Shown: positions 17,795 through 26,516, numbered from the stretch's first letter. The stretch is 64,000 bases of DNA from Phycisphaera sp. (GCA_016125285.1 WGMA01000010.1:26447-90446); one strand, 5' to 3'. The notes: generated from the sequence alone by a model not told the origin. Made by a program: numbers and translations.

Positions 17795-18316
17795 TCAGCC
17801 GGCGACCTTCACGTGATACCCGGCCGCATTGAGCGCCTTGATCGCGGCGGCGGCGTTGAAGCTGCCCTTGATCGTGAAGCTCTCGGCGTTCTTCTCTGCG
17901 TCCGTGCCCTCGACGCCGTCGACGTCTTTCAGGGCGCTGTTCACGCCCTTGACGCACTTGCCGCAGCACAGGTGAGCGCCGGTGACCTTCAGGTCCGAGA
18001 CCTTCTTGTCCGCCGCGCCGCTGTCATCTTTGATCTGGAGGTCAGCGTTGTCCGACTTGCCGTGAAAACCGGCCGCGGCCAGTTCGTCCAGCGCCTTCTG
18101 CACACTCGCCTTGCTGCCGCTGATCGTCACCGACCCGGCGTCCTTGTCACAGGCGACCTTCGCGCCGTCAGCCTTCTGAACCGCCGCCGCCACACCCTTC
18201 GTGCACCCGCTGCAGCAAAGGTGCACGCCCGTCAACGTCACCTTCGCGTCCGACGCCGCCAACACGCTCATGGTCATCGCCAGCGTCGCCACCACCACCA
18301 TCATCCAGGTCTTCAT
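17795..18316 (-). CDS. Exported protein with two HMA-like metal-binding repeats
   Basis: 173 residues from ATG 18316 (an ATG at 18331 adds five; GAGG stands before the inner ATG). A signal peptide runs to about residue 21 (VVVATLAMTMSVLAASD). Two repeats of about 75 residues follow, each with a ferredoxin-like HMA pattern: VTLTGVHLCCSGCTKGV and LKVTGAHLCCGKCVKGV. The metal motif is CCxxC, not the usual CxxC, in both copies. The location outside the cytoplasm and the duplication suggest metal scavenging, perhaps copper or zinc; this is inference. Confidence 0.75.
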   Translation of the reverse strand: MKTWMMVVVATLAMTMSVLAASDAKVTLTGVHLCCSGCTKGVAAAVQKADGAKVACDKDAGSVTISGSKASVQKALDELAAAGFHGKSDNADLQIKDDSGAADKKVSDLKVTGAHLCCGKCVKGVNSALKDVDGVEGTDAEKNAESFTIKGSFNAAAAIKALNAAGYHVKVAG

Positions 18317-18408
18317 CGCGAGAATCCTCATTAAGGGGTACGTACCCGTTTGTTGATGCCACCAATCCGTTCGGGGTCACGGCGGGGAACACGTCGCCGC
18401 CGCGTGTA

Positions 18409-19248
18409 TTACGGCTCAACTGTCTGCGGGTTCGAGCAATCACCCGCCCCGCGTTCAAGTCCGGCCATTATAGCCGGCCCATACCATCGACGTCGGATCA
18501 CCCAGAGCGTCACAATCACCGGCACGATCGCGACGCAGATCCACTGCGACGCCGTTAAACCCAATGATACGTCGGGGTTATCCGCCCGCACAAACTCCAG
18601 GCCGAACCGGACCACCGCGTACCCCACCGCCATCGCGCCGAATACCTCGCCGGGCACCACACGCCGACCGCCCCACCGCCAAAGCCCGGCCGCGAGCAGC
18701 GTCAACGCCGCGGCCTCGTAAAGCTGCACAGGGTGAACGGGCAACGACGTCGCGGCGTCGATGCCGATCAGGCCCTGCATCGCCTGCTGATGGTGCGCGA
18801 ACGATCCCGCGGGGAACGACACGCCGCAGAACCACCCGTCGCCGCACGGCGTGCCCCAGCAGCAGCCCGCCAGGTAGCAGCCGACGCGCCCGATCGCGAT
18901 ACCCAGCGCCAGCGACGGCGCGATCACGTCGCCCATCCGCCCGAGCTTCAGCCTGTGCCAAACGCACCAGCCGATACCCGCCGCGACCGACACCAGCAGC
19001 GCGCCGAGCAGCACGCGCGACCCGCTGTCGTCGGCCGCGCCGGTCAGCGACTCGACAATCACGCCGGTGACCCACGCGCCGACCAGCCCCGCAGCGACGA
19101 CCAGCGGCGTCATGCAGTCGATATGCCACGGGGCGATGCCGTCACGCGGGGCGCGGCGGCGCGCCCACCACCATCCCACAACCAGCGCCGTGAGCATCAT
19201 CACGCCGTACGACGGCAGCGGCGGGTTGTCCGTCAGATAGGGATGCAT
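18409..19248 (-). CDS. lgt: Prolipoprotein diacylglyceryl transferase
   Basis: 279 residues, seven predicted membrane helices. Lgt moves diacylglycerol from phosphatidylglycerol to the lipobox Cys of prolipoproteins. The core signature appears as IAIGRVGCYLAGCCWGTPC (Arg of the GRxG motif), with HPVQLYEA and VRFGLEFVRADN downstream. The N-terminus PPLPSYGVMMLTALVVGWWW is typical. The GCCWGT form of the signature is that of the planctomycete/deltaproteobacterial type. A lipoprotein gene follows upstream on the same strand, an apt substrate but not evidence of a link. Confidence 0.9.
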   Translation of the reverse strand: MHPYLTDNPPLPSYGVMMLTALVVGWWWARRRAPRDGIAPWHIDCMTPLVVAAGLVGAWVTGVIVESLTGAADDSGSRVLLGALLVSVAAGIGWCVWHRLKLGRMGDVIAPSLALGIAIGRVGCYLAGCCWGTPCGDGWFCGVSFPAGSFAHHQQAMQGLIGIDAATSLPVHPVQLYEAAALTLLAAGLWRWGGRRVVPGEVFGAMAVGYAVVRFGLEFVRADNPDVSLGLTASQWICVAIVPVIVTLWVIRRRWYGPAIMAGLERGAGDCSNPQTVEP

Positions 19249-19284
19249 GATTGAATGAAGGCTTCAGCGGAAACGCGCGAAGCG

Positions 19285-19920
19285 TTACTCGATCGCCCAC
19301 GAATACAGCTTGCGGAGCTTCTGGAGGCGGTCCTGATCGGTCACGCGTGTATAGGTCGTCTTGTCGCCGTACATCTCGGTGTTGTCGACGTTCGCCTCAA
19401 CCGCGCGGCGCACGTCGTCCGAGGTCTTGACGCCCTTGAACGGCTCGAAGTCGTCGCCCTTCAGGCCCCACACCAGCAGCGTGTTGCGGTCATCGGACAG
19501 GTCGAACTTCGCGTGGAGGAAGAACCGCTTCTTCGCGTCGTCCTCGCTGAGCACGGCCGCGGGGACCAGCGGGTGGAGCGTCAGAAAGCTGCGACCCTTG
19601 ACCGCGGTGACCCATACCTTGTACTGCCCCTCCTCCTTGGTCTTCAACTCGTCGGGCGACGACTCGTCGACTTTCAGCACACGCAGCATGTGCGTGCGGG
19701 CGTCGTAGGGGATCATGACATAGATGTTGGATTCGTCGACGGTTCCGTCGTCCTTGCGCTCGAGCCAGACGCCCGAGAGCTTGTCGTTGGCCTTGCTCTG
19801 CTCGGGGTCACCGAGGGGGACGGGCAGGCACGCGGCAAGCGTCAGGATCAGCGCGGCGAGGGGGATGGCGATGATGGCGGGGATAAGGGTGCGACGGTCG
19901 GGGGCGGAACGAGCAAACAT
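19285..19920 (-). CDS. Lipoprotein of unknown function
   Basis: 211 residues. Signal peptide with a lipobox LILTLAAC (Cys at about residue 31), so an Lgt substrate. The mature part, with KLSGVWLERKDDGTVDESNI then LRVLKVDESSPD and GRSFLTLHPLVPAA, resembles small lipocalin-like/extracytoplasmic proteins (strand-rich, GxW near the start), but no family can be named. Same strand as lgt with a 36-base gap, so probably one transcript. Confidence 0.7.
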   Translation of the reverse strand: MFARSAPDRRTLIPAIIAIPLAALILTLAACLPVPLGDPEQSKANDKLSGVWLERKDDGTVDESNIYVMIPYDARTHMLRVLKVDESSPDELKTKEEGQYKVWVTAVKGRSFLTLHPLVPAAVLSEDDAKKRFFLHAKFDLSDDRNTLLVWGLKGDDFEPFKGVKTSDDVRRAVEANVDNTEMYGDKTTYTRVTDQDRLQKLRKLYSWAIE

Positions 19921-19969
19921 GGAAGACCTCCGTTAAGTTGCTCACGCCGACCGTCAGTATACCACACCC

Positions 19970-19981
19970 CGATTGCAATCG
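19970..19981. promoter_or_regulatory. Perfect 12-base palindrome upstream of the Mrp operon
   Basis: CGATTGCAATCG lies between the divergent lipoprotein gene and the Mrp operon, and an A/T-rich run TAATTATACT follows at about 19998-20008, which could be a -10 region for the rightward operon. The palindrome is a candidate operator; there is no direct evidence of a regulator. Confidence 0.25.
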
Positions 19982-20124
19982 ACACGTGAGGATCGAGTAA
20001 TTATACTGCCGACGCCGCCGATTGAGGTCTGGAGGCCGGCTGGTTGTGGCACGCGGCCGAACCGACCGTAGACAGTAAGACCGTTACCCAACCAAAACCT
20101 GTGTTGTAACAGGAGACCACGCCC

Positions 20125-20655
20125 GTGAAACGCGCTTTGGTCCTTGGCGTCACCCTGCTATCGGTGTGGCTGCTGTGGTCCGGACACTACGTGCCGCTGA
20201 TCATCAGCTTCGGCGTGTTGTCCTGCGCGTTCATCGTGCTGCTGGTGCGTCACATGGGCATCCTCGACGAGGAGCTGATGCCCATGCACCTGGCCGTCCG
20301 GCCGCTGCGCTACGCGCCGTGGCTCTTCTGGCAGATCATCCTGGCAAACATCGACGTCGCCAAGCGGATCCTCAACCCGAAGCTGCCGATCAGCCCGACG
20401 ATCAAAGAGGTCTACGCCAGCCAGGTCACCGAGCTCGGCGAGGTGATCTACGCGAACTCGATCACGCTGACGCCGGGCACGATCTCGATCCGCATCCAGA
20501 ACAGCAAGATCCTCGTGCACGCCATCGCGAAAGAAGGCATCGAGGACCTCAAGGGCGGTGAGATGGACCGGCGGTGCTGCTGGGTCGAGGGCTCGATCGA
20601 CTCGCCCGACGCCGAGCCGCGGGGCGACGCCGGCAACGAAGGGAGCGCCGCCTGA
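20125..20655 (+). CDS. mrpE: Cation/proton antiporter subunit MrpE
   Basis: 176 residues, GTG start with AGGAG nine bases before it. Two N-terminal membrane helices, then the MrpE/MnhE core: LRYAPWLFWQIILANIDV and LPISPTIKEVYASQV, then EVIYANSITLTPGTISI, the family signature, and VHAIAKEGIEDL. It is a structural subunit of the Mrp-type Na+/H+ antiporter in the inner membrane. First gene of a ten-gene operon running to 28236; its stop overlaps the start of mrpF (TGATG). Confidence 0.9.
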   Translation: MKRALVLGVTLLSVWLLWSGHYVPLIISFGVLSCAFIVLLVRHMGILDEELMPMHLAVRPLRYAPWLFWQIILANIDVAKRILNPKLPISPTIKEVYASQVTELGEVIYANSITLTPGTISIRIQNSKILVHAIAKEGIEDLKGGEMDRRCCWVEGSIDSPDAEPRGDAGNEGSAA

Positions 20656-20948
20656 TGGACCTCAAGTACATCGTGCTGATGATCGCGATCGGCGTGACGA
20701 TGGTGCTGGCGCTCGTGCGGGCGCTGCTGGGGCCGACGGTGTTCGACCGCATCCTGGCCGTCAACATGTTCAGCACGAAAACGGTGGTGCTGATCGCGGC
20801 GTTGGGCTTCATGACGGACCGCCCGGACTTTCTCGACCTGGCGTTGCTGTACGCGCTGGTGAACTTCATGGGCACGGTGGCGGTGCTGAAGTTCGTGCGT
20901 TACGGCAGTTTCGACCAGGCGACGGCCAACTGGGAAAACGAAGGATAG
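20655..20948 (+). CDS. mrpF: Cation/proton antiporter subunit MrpF
   Basis: 97 residues from the ATG overlapping the mrpE stop. Three membrane helices with the MrpF pattern: RALLGPTVFDRILAVNMFST (R-x-x-x-GP-x-x-x-DR) and LDLALLYALVNFMGTVAVLK. The longer reading frame upstream is ignored because the overlap start matches the family. In known Mrp structures MrpF packs with MrpE and MrpG at the distal end of the membrane arm. Confidence 0.9.
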   Translation: MDLKYIVLMIAIGVTMVLALVRALLGPTVFDRILAVNMFSTKTVVLIAALGFMTDRPDFLDLALLYALVNFMGTVAVLKFVRYGSFDQATANWENEG

Positions 20949-20988
20949 TGACGCGCGGCGCAGCGTTTGCGGCGTGCTTGAGAACGAC

Positions 20989-21459
20989 ATGGAATACGTC
21001 ATCGAAATCCTGACCTGGCTCTGCCTGCTGACCGGCGGGTTCTTCTGCATGGTCGGCGGGCTGGGGCTCATCCGCCTGCCGGATTTCTACAGCCGCACGC
21101 ACGCCGGCGGCATCACCGACACGCTCGGCGCTGGCATGATCATCGTCGGGCTGATGTTCCAGACATTCGTGCAGCCCCACGGCTGGCACTGGATGGCGTT
21201 CGTGAAGCTGTGGGGCATCCTGGCGTTCCTGTTCTTCACGTCGCCGACGGGCGGCCACGCGCTGGTCCGCGCGGCGTTCAGCCACGGGCTGCGCCCGCAA
21301 CTCAGCGGCGAGGCGTTCGACGAGAGCCTGATGGAAGGCGAAAACTGCCCCGTGCCCGGCGGCTCGCTGAGCACCCTCGGCGACGCGGGCACCGCCGACG
21401 ACCACGGCGCCGGCGCCGACCACGACGCCGATGACGAGGGAGGTGCAACATCGGCCTGA
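20989..21459 (+). CDS. mrpG: Cation/proton antiporter subunit MrpG
   Basis: 156 residues from ATG 20989 (a GTG at 20974 would add five). Three membrane helices: the MrpG signature GLGLIRLPDFYSRTHAGG with TDTLGAGMIIVGLMFQT, then a C-terminal third helix and LFFTSPTGGHALVRAAFSHG. The tail of about 50 residues is hydrophilic and acidic (DDHGAGADHDADDEGG), longer than in Bacillus MrpG. The end overlaps the probable start of the next gene. Confidence 0.9.
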   Translation: MEYVIEILTWLCLLTGGFFCMVGGLGLIRLPDFYSRTHAGGITDTLGAGMIIVGLMFQTFVQPHGWHWMAFVKLWGILAFLFFTSPTGGHALVRAAFSHGLRPQLSGEAFDESLMEGENCPVPGGSLSTLGDAGTADDHGAGADHDADDEGGATSA

Positions 21460-22088
21460 TCGACGTCATCATCCTGGCGCTGATGGTGCTGACGGCCGTC
21501 GCGATCATCCTGCTCCGCGACCTGTTCGCGGCGGTGATGCTTTGGGGCATCTTCAGCCTGCTGTCCGCGGGCCTGTTCGTCGTGATGGACGCCGTCGACG
21601 TGGCGTTCACCGAGGCCGCGGTCGGTGCGGGCATCTCCACCGTGCTGATGCTCGGCACGCTGACGCTGGTGCCCACGCGCGAGAAGGCGACGGACCGGCA
21701 CTTCCAGCTGATGCCGCTGCTGATCTGCGTGCTGACCGGCGCGGCGCTGATCTACGGCACCCTCGACATGCCCGCCTACGGCGAGGCCGACGCGCCGATC
21801 AACAAGCACGTGGCCAACTACTACATCCGCGAGTCGCCGCGCGAGTCGCTGATCCCCAACTTCGTGACCACCATCCTCGCCAGCTACCGCGGCTACGACA
21901 CGTTCGGTGAGACGACCGTCGTGTTCACCGCGGGCATCGGCGTGATGCTGCTGCTGGGCGGCAAGGCGAAGCGACGCGGCGGGCCCAGCGCCGCCCCGCC
22001 GGTCAAGGCCGGCGCGGGTGACGACGACGATCACGGCGGCGCGATGGCGACCGCAGCGGCGAGCGCGTCGCGGGAGGACGCGTCGTGA
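21450..22088 (+). CDS. MrpA C-terminal/MbhD-MbhE fusion subunit
   Basis: About 212 residues. The first part is MbhD-like (DUF4040: RDLFAAVMLWGIFSLLSAGL and VAFTEAAVGAGISTVLML); the second is MbhE-like (FVTTILASYRGYDTFGETTV). Together they equal the C-terminal part of MrpA, here as a separate protein. The first ATG (21483) would cut the first membrane helix (GLIDVIILALMVLTAVAIIL). A strong ribosome site (GGGAGG at 21438-21443) points to a non-ATG start at ATC 21450 or CTG 21456; I use 21450. The C-terminal 40 residues are Ala/Asp/His-rich. Confidence 0.8.
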   Translation: MGLIDVIILALMVLTAVAIILLRDLFAAVMLWGIFSLLSAGLFVVMDAVDVAFTEAAVGAGISTVLMLGTLTLVPTREKATDRHFQLMPLLICVLTGAALIYGTLDMPAYGEADAPINKHVANYYIRESPRESLIPNFVTTILASYRGYDTFGETTVVFTAGIGVMLLLGGKAKRRGGPSAAPPVKAGAGDDDDHGGAMATAAASASREDAS

Positions 22089-22510
22089 AGCACCACATCA
22101 TCGTCCGCGTCATCTCGAAGTTCCTGATCCCGTTCATGTTCCTGTTCGCGCTGTATGTGCAGTTCCACGGCGACTTCGGGCCCGGCGGCGGGTTCCAGGC
22201 CGGCGTGATCTTCGCGTCGGCGATCGCGCTCTACACGCTGGTGTGGGGCCTGGACCGCGCCGAGCAGGCGTTCAAGCCGCGGCTCATCGAGATCCTCATC
22301 GCCACCGGCGTGATGATCTACGGCGGCACGGGCCTGCTGTGCCTGTTCGCCGGCGGCCATCTTCTCGAGTATCGCGCCCTCGTGGAGCCCGGCCATCCGC
22401 AGCACGGCGAGCACCTGGGCATCGGTCTGGTCGAGTTCGGCGTCGGCATCACCGTCACCGCCGTGCTGACCGGGATATTCTTCGCCTTCGTCAGACGCGG
22501 ACGAACCTGA
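22085..22510 (+). CDS. mrpB: Cation/proton antiporter subunit MrpB
   Basis: 141 residues, GTG start overlapping the previous stop (GTGA). Four membrane helices with the MnhB signature GDFGPGGGFQAGVIFASAIA, and GVMIYGGTGLLCLFAGG. It corresponds to MbhF in archaeal membrane-bound hydrogenases. Downstream the region 22511-22593 is non-coding apart from a start site for mrpC. Confidence 0.9.
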   Translation: MKHHIIVRVISKFLIPFMFLFALYVQFHGDFGPGGGFQAGVIFASAIALYTLVWGLDRAEQAFKPRLIEILIATGVMIYGGTGLLCLFAGGHLLEYRALVEPGHPQHGEHLGIGLVEFGVGITVTAVLTGIFFAFVRRGRT

Positions 22511-22593
22511 CCGCGACGCAACGCCCCACCGTCACCGCCCCGAAGTGAGTAAACCTGCCCCGCACCGCAACGAGTGAGTAACCGAGTACCGAG

Positions 22594-23130
22594 ATGTTTA
22601 GCCCCGGCGTCTACAACTACTGGGTCGTGATCGTCCTGATGATGATCGGTTTCTACACCGTCATCACGCGCGGCAACCTCGTGAAGAAGATCATCGGGCT
22701 CAACGTGTTCCAGGTGTCGGTGTTCTGGCTGTACATCTCGATGGGCAAGATCGTCGGCGGCACCGCGCCGATCACGCCGGACGATGTGTGGGAGCACCTC
22801 GAGCACGACGTCGAAGAGGTGCAGGTCGACGGCCAGAACGGCGAGCCCCCGCACGCCGCCAACAGCTACGCCGCCCTGCCGCGTGAGGGCCGCTACGAGC
22901 CCGGCTTCGAGTATCACCCCCCGGCCGACGACGAGCCCGCCGGGCAGGTCACGCACGAATACAACGACCCGACCGTCTACTCCAACCCCGTCCCGCACGT
23001 GCTGATCCTCACCGCGATCGTCGTCGGCGTGGCCACCACGTCGCTCGGCCTCGCGCTGTGCGTCCGCATCAAAGAGGAATACGGGACCATCGAAGAGGAC
23101 GAGATCCAGGCACTGGACGACGAACCGTGA
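22594..23130 (+). CDS. mrpC: Cation/proton antiporter subunit MrpC with long insertion
   Basis: 178 residues; MrpC proteins are usually near 110. NuoK-like fold: helix 1 (YWVVIVLMMIGFYTVI), NLVKKIIGLNVFQVSVFWLY with the conserved N-x-x-K-x-x-x-G-L-N, and helix 3 (PHVLILTAIVVGVATTSLGL). Between helices 2 and 3, residues about 55-130 form a hydrophilic acidic/Pro-rich insertion (TPDDVWEHLEHDVEEV through GQVTHEYNDPTVYSNP), likely outside the membrane. It overlaps the start of mrpD (GTGA). Confidence 0.88.
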   Translation: MFSPGVYNYWVVIVLMMIGFYTVITRGNLVKKIIGLNVFQVSVFWLYISMGKIVGGTAPITPDDVWEHLEHDVEEVQVDGQNGEPPHAANSYAALPREGRYEPGFEYHPPADDEPAGQVTHEYNDPTVYSNPVPHVLILTAIVVGVATTSLGLALCVRIKEEYGTIEEDEIQALDDEP

Positions 23131-24620
23131 ACCAACTGCTGTACCACCTTCCCGTTCTGCAGGTCGTGATCCCGCTGCTCGCGGCGCCGGCCTGCGTCGT
23201 CATCCGACAGCGCCACCTCGTGTGGCTCTGGGCGACGGTGGTCACGTGGGCCTGCCTGGCGATGTCGATCGGCCTGCTCATGCGCGTCTACCCCACCGGC
23301 GGCGCGATCACCTACGAGATCGGCGGATGGGTCGCGCCCTGGGGCATCGTCTACCACGTCGACGCGCTCACGGCCCTCGTGCTCGTCATCGTCACCGGCG
23401 TCGGCGCCGTCGTCATGCTCTACGCACGCCAGTCCGTCAACGACGAGATCCCCGCCGAGCGGCACCACCTGTTCTACGCCGCGTTCCTGCTGTGCATGAC
23501 CGGCCTGCTGGGCATCACGGTCACCGGCGACGCGTTCAACGTCTTCGTGTTCCTCGAGATCAGCTCGCTGAGCAGCTACGTGCTGATCGCGCTGGGCCGA
23601 GGCCGACGCGCGCTGACCGCGTCGTTCCGCTACCTCGTCATGGGCACGATCGGCGGCACGTTCATCCTCATCGGCATCGGCCTGATGTACATGCAGACCG
23701 GCACCCTGAACATGGCCGACCTTGCCGCACGCCTGCCCGCCGTCAACGACACGCGCACCATCCGGGCCGCGTTCGCGTTCTTCACCGTCGGCGTGTCCGT
23801 CAAGCTCGCGCTGTTCCCGCTGCACGTCTGGCTGCCCAACGCCTACACCTACGCCCCGTCGGTCATCACGTCGTTCGTCGCCGCGACCGCCACCAAGGTC
23901 TCGGTCTACGTGCTCGTGCGGTTCACGTTCATCATCTTCGGCGCCGAGTTCGCGTTCACCGACATGAAGCTCGACGTCGTGCTGCTCGCCCTGGCGATCG
24001 CCGCGATGTTCATCGGCTCGCTCGTCGCGATCTACCAGACCAACGTCAAACGCCTGCTCGCCTACTCCTCGCTCGCGCAGATCGGCTACATGGTGCTCGG
24101 CATCTCGCTGACCAACGTCAACGGCCTGACCGGCTCGATCGTCCACCTGTTCAACCACGCGATGATGAAGGGCGGCCTGTTCATGGTCATGGGCTGCGTC
24201 ATGCTCCGCATCGGCTCGGTGCACCTGCGTGACATGGCCGGGCTCGGCAAACGCATGCCGTGGACCATGGCCGCGTTCGTCGTCGGCGGGCTGAATCTCA
24301 TCGGCGTGCCCCTGACGTCGGGTTTCGTGAGCAAGTGGTACCTCGTGCTCGGCGCGCTCGACCGCGGCTGGTGGCCGATCGCCGTGCTCATCCTGCTCAG
24401 CTCGCTGCTGGCGGTGGTGTACGTGTGGCGCGTGATCGAGGTGGTGTACTTCCGCGACCCGCCCGAGGACGCGCCGACCGAACGCTGCGAGGCCCCGCTG
24501 ATGATGCTCGTGATGACCTGGCTGCTGCTCGGCGCGTCGATCGTGTTCGGCGTGTGGGCGCAGATCCCGGCCGGCGTGAGCAAAGCCGCGGCGCAGATGC
24601 TGCTGGGGGTGACGCCATGA
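23127..24620 (+). CDS. mrpD: Antiporter subunit MrpD (NuoM/N-like), first copy
   Basis: 497 residues, GTG start overlapping the mrpC stop. Fourteen predicted membrane helices of the proton-translocating complex I type. Key features: FVFLEISSLSSYVLIALG with the conserved helix-5 Glu, FPLHVWLPNAYTYAPS, and KRLLAYSSLAQIGYMVLG with the conserved Lys/Ser region. It is expected to form a cation or proton channel in the Mrp membrane arm. It ends in an ATGA overlap with the next antiporter subunit. Confidence 0.9.
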   Translation: MNQLLYHLPVLQVVIPLLAAPACVVIRQRHLVWLWATVVTWACLAMSIGLLMRVYPTGGAITYEIGGWVAPWGIVYHVDALTALVLVIVTGVGAVVMLYARQSVNDEIPAERHHLFYAAFLLCMTGLLGITVTGDAFNVFVFLEISSLSSYVLIALGRGRRALTASFRYLVMGTIGGTFILIGIGLMYMQTGTLNMADLAARLPAVNDTRTIRAAFAFFTVGVSVKLALFPLHVWLPNAYTYAPSVITSFVAATATKVSVYVLVRFTFIIFGAEFAFTDMKLDVVLLALAIAAMFIGSLVAIYQTNVKRLLAYSSLAQIGYMVLGISLTNVNGLTGSIVHLFNHAMMKGGLFMVMGCVMLRIGSVHLRDMAGLGKRMPWTMAAFVVGGLNLIGVPLTSGFVSKWYLVLGALDRGWWPIAVLILLSSLLAVVYVWRVIEVVYFRDPPEDAPTERCEAPLMMLVMTWLLLGASIVFGVWAQIPAGVSKAAAQMLLGVTP

Positions 24621-26176
24621 CCATCCTGACCCTCGACGTCACCACGCTCATCGTGCTTTGCCTCGTGCTGCCGCTGATCAGCGCCGTGCTGATCGCCGCC
24701 CTCGGCCGCTGGCCGAACCTGCGCGACGGCATGATGGTCGTCATGGCCACGATCCTCTGCGGCGTGGTCTGCAAGCTCGTGCCGCTGATCGACGCCGGGG
24801 CGCGCCCCGAGCTCAACCTCGTCAACATCCTGCCCGGCGATCACTACATGCCGCTCGGCTTCAAGGTCGAGCCGCTGGGCATGCTCTTCGCCCTCGTCGC
24901 CTCGTGCCTGTACATCCTCACCGCCGTGTACGCCGTCGGCTACATGCGCGGCCACCACGAGAAGAACCAGACGCGTTTCTTCGTCTGCTTCGCGCTGGCC
25001 ATCTTCGCGGCGATCGGTGTGGCGTTCGCACGCAACGTGATGACGCTGTTCGTCTTCTACGAGGTGCTGACGCTGTCGACCTACCCGCTGGTCACCCACC
25101 ACGGCACCGACGCTGCCCGACGCTCCGGTCGCGTCTACCTCGGCATCCTGCTCACCACCTCCGTGTCGATGCTCCTGCTGGCGATGATCTGGACCTACTT
25201 CCTCGCCGGCACACTCGAGTTCACGCCCGGCGGCATCCTCACCGGCCACGTCGACGGCCTGATGCTGATGGTCCTGCTGGGCCTCTACGCGTTCGGCACC
25301 GGCAAGGCCGCGCTCATGCCGTTCCACCGCTGGCTGCCCGCCGCGATGGTCGCCCCCACGCCCGTGTCCGCGCTGCTGCACGCCGTCGCCGTCGTCAAGG
25401 CCGGCGTGTTCACCATCCTCAAGGTCGGCGTGTACGTCTTCGGCATCGACCTGCTCGCCGGCACCGGCGCCAGCGTGTGGCTCATGTATGTCGCCGGGTT
25501 CACCCTCATCTGCGCCTCGCTTGTCGCCCTCTCGAAGGACAACCTCAAGGAGCGGCTCGCGTATTCGACCATCAGTCAGCTCGCGTACATCGTGCTCGGC
25601 ATGGCGCTGGCGAATCCCGACGGCGTGCTCGGCGGCGCGCTGCACATCGCCACCCACGCCGTGGGCAAGATCACGCTGTTCTTCTGCGCCGGCGCGATCT
25701 ACGTGCAGCTGCACAAGACGCAGGTTTCCGAGCTCGACGGCATGGGCCGACGCATGCCGTGGACGTTCGCGGCGTTCACCATCGCATCGATCAGCATCAT
25801 CGGCCTGCCCCCAATGGGCGGCGCGTGGAGCAAGTGGTTCCTCGCCCTCGGCGCCGCCGACGCCCACCAGTACCCGCTGCTCGCCGCCCTGATGATCAGC
25901 TCGCTGCTGAACATCGCGTACCTCCTGCCGATCCCGATGCGCGCGTTCTTCGCCAAACCGAAACCCGACGGGCGCCACGACCACGATGACCACGGACACG
26001 CGCACGTCCACGACGGCCTGTCCGAGGGCTGGGCGATGACGATCCCGCTGTGCATCACCGCCCTGGGCTGCATCGCCATGTTCTACTTCGCCGACCCGCT
26101 CTACCACATGCTCCAGCCGATCGCCGCGCACACGCAGACCGTCGTCGCGCCGATCACCGCTGCGGCGCACCCGTGA
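24617..26176 (+). CDS. Antiporter subunit, NuoL/MrpA-N-like (second copy)
   Basis: 519 residues from the ATG overlapping the mrpD stop. Complex-I antiporter fold: LFVFYEVLTLSTYPLVTH with the helix-5 Glu, LMPFHRWLPAAMVAPTPVSA and LLHAVAVVKAGVFTILKV with the Lys of the channel, and ERLAYSTISQLAYIVLGMAL. It could take the role of the N-terminal half of MrpA, which is otherwise missing in this operon. Between the last two helices is a His-rich loop (GRHDHDDHGHAHVHDG), a possible metal site. Confidence 0.88.
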   Translation: MTILTLDVTTLIVLCLVLPLISAVLIAALGRWPNLRDGMMVVMATILCGVVCKLVPLIDAGARPELNLVNILPGDHYMPLGFKVEPLGMLFALVASCLYILTAVYAVGYMRGHHEKNQTRFFVCFALAIFAAIGVAFARNVMTLFVFYEVLTLSTYPLVTHHGTDAARRSGRVYLGILLTTSVSMLLLAMIWTYFLAGTLEFTPGGILTGHVDGLMLMVLLGLYAFGTGKAALMPFHRWLPAAMVAPTPVSALLHAVAVVKAGVFTILKVGVYVFGIDLLAGTGASVWLMYVAGFTLICASLVALSKDNLKERLAYSTISQLAYIVLGMALANPDGVLGGALHIATHAVGKITLFFCAGAIYVQLHKTQVSELDGMGRRMPWTFAAFTIASISIIGLPPMGGAWSKWFLALGAADAHQYPLLAALMISSLLNIAYLLPIPMRAFFAKPKPDGRHDHDDHGHAHVHDGLSEGWAMTIPLCITALGCIAMFYFADPLYHMLQPIAAHTQTVVAPITAAAHP

Positions 26177-26207
26177 CACGCAGACCCGCACGACCGATAC
26201 GACCGAG

Positions 26208-26516
26208 ATGACCGACGAACCGAACAACCCGACCCCCGACACGCACGATGAGCCGTCGCACGCGCCGCCGCCCGGCGAACGCCGCTACTGGCTCGACGAC
26301 CCGCGCAACGTCGACAAGATCTGCAAGGCCCTCTACGTCGTCTGCGCCGCCCTCGTCCTCGCCGACCTGCTCTACCACAAGCACGTGCACTTCGGCGTCG
26401 ACGGGTGGTTCGGGTTCTACGGCGTGTTCGGGTTCGTCGCGTTCGTCGTGGTCGTGCTCGCCGGCAAGCTGCTACGCAAACTCGTCATGAGACGGGAAGA
26501 CTACTATGACCACTAA
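26208..26516 (+). CDS. Small two-helix membrane protein of the Mrp operon
   Basis: 102 residues. A polar Pro/His-rich N-terminus ends in PGERRYWLDDPRNVDKI, then two membrane helices (LYVVCAALVLADLLYH and FYGVFGFVAFVVVVLAG) and a basic/acidic C-terminus RREDYYDH. It is not one of the classical Mrp subunits; its position between two antiporter subunits and its 11-base overlap with the next gene argue that it belongs to the complex. Similar short proteins accompany antiporter genes in planctomycetes; the role is unknown. Confidence 0.75.
   Translation: MTDEPNNPTPDTHDEPSHAPPPGERRYWLDDPRNVDKICKALYVVCAALVLADLLYHKHVHFGVDGWFGFYGVFGFVAFVVVVLAGKLLRKLVMRREDYYDH

Noticed and set aside
24086..26242. 718-codon minus-strand open frame
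   Set aside because: It lies opposite to two antiporter genes with full motifs and is His/Glu/Arg-rich without membrane helices.
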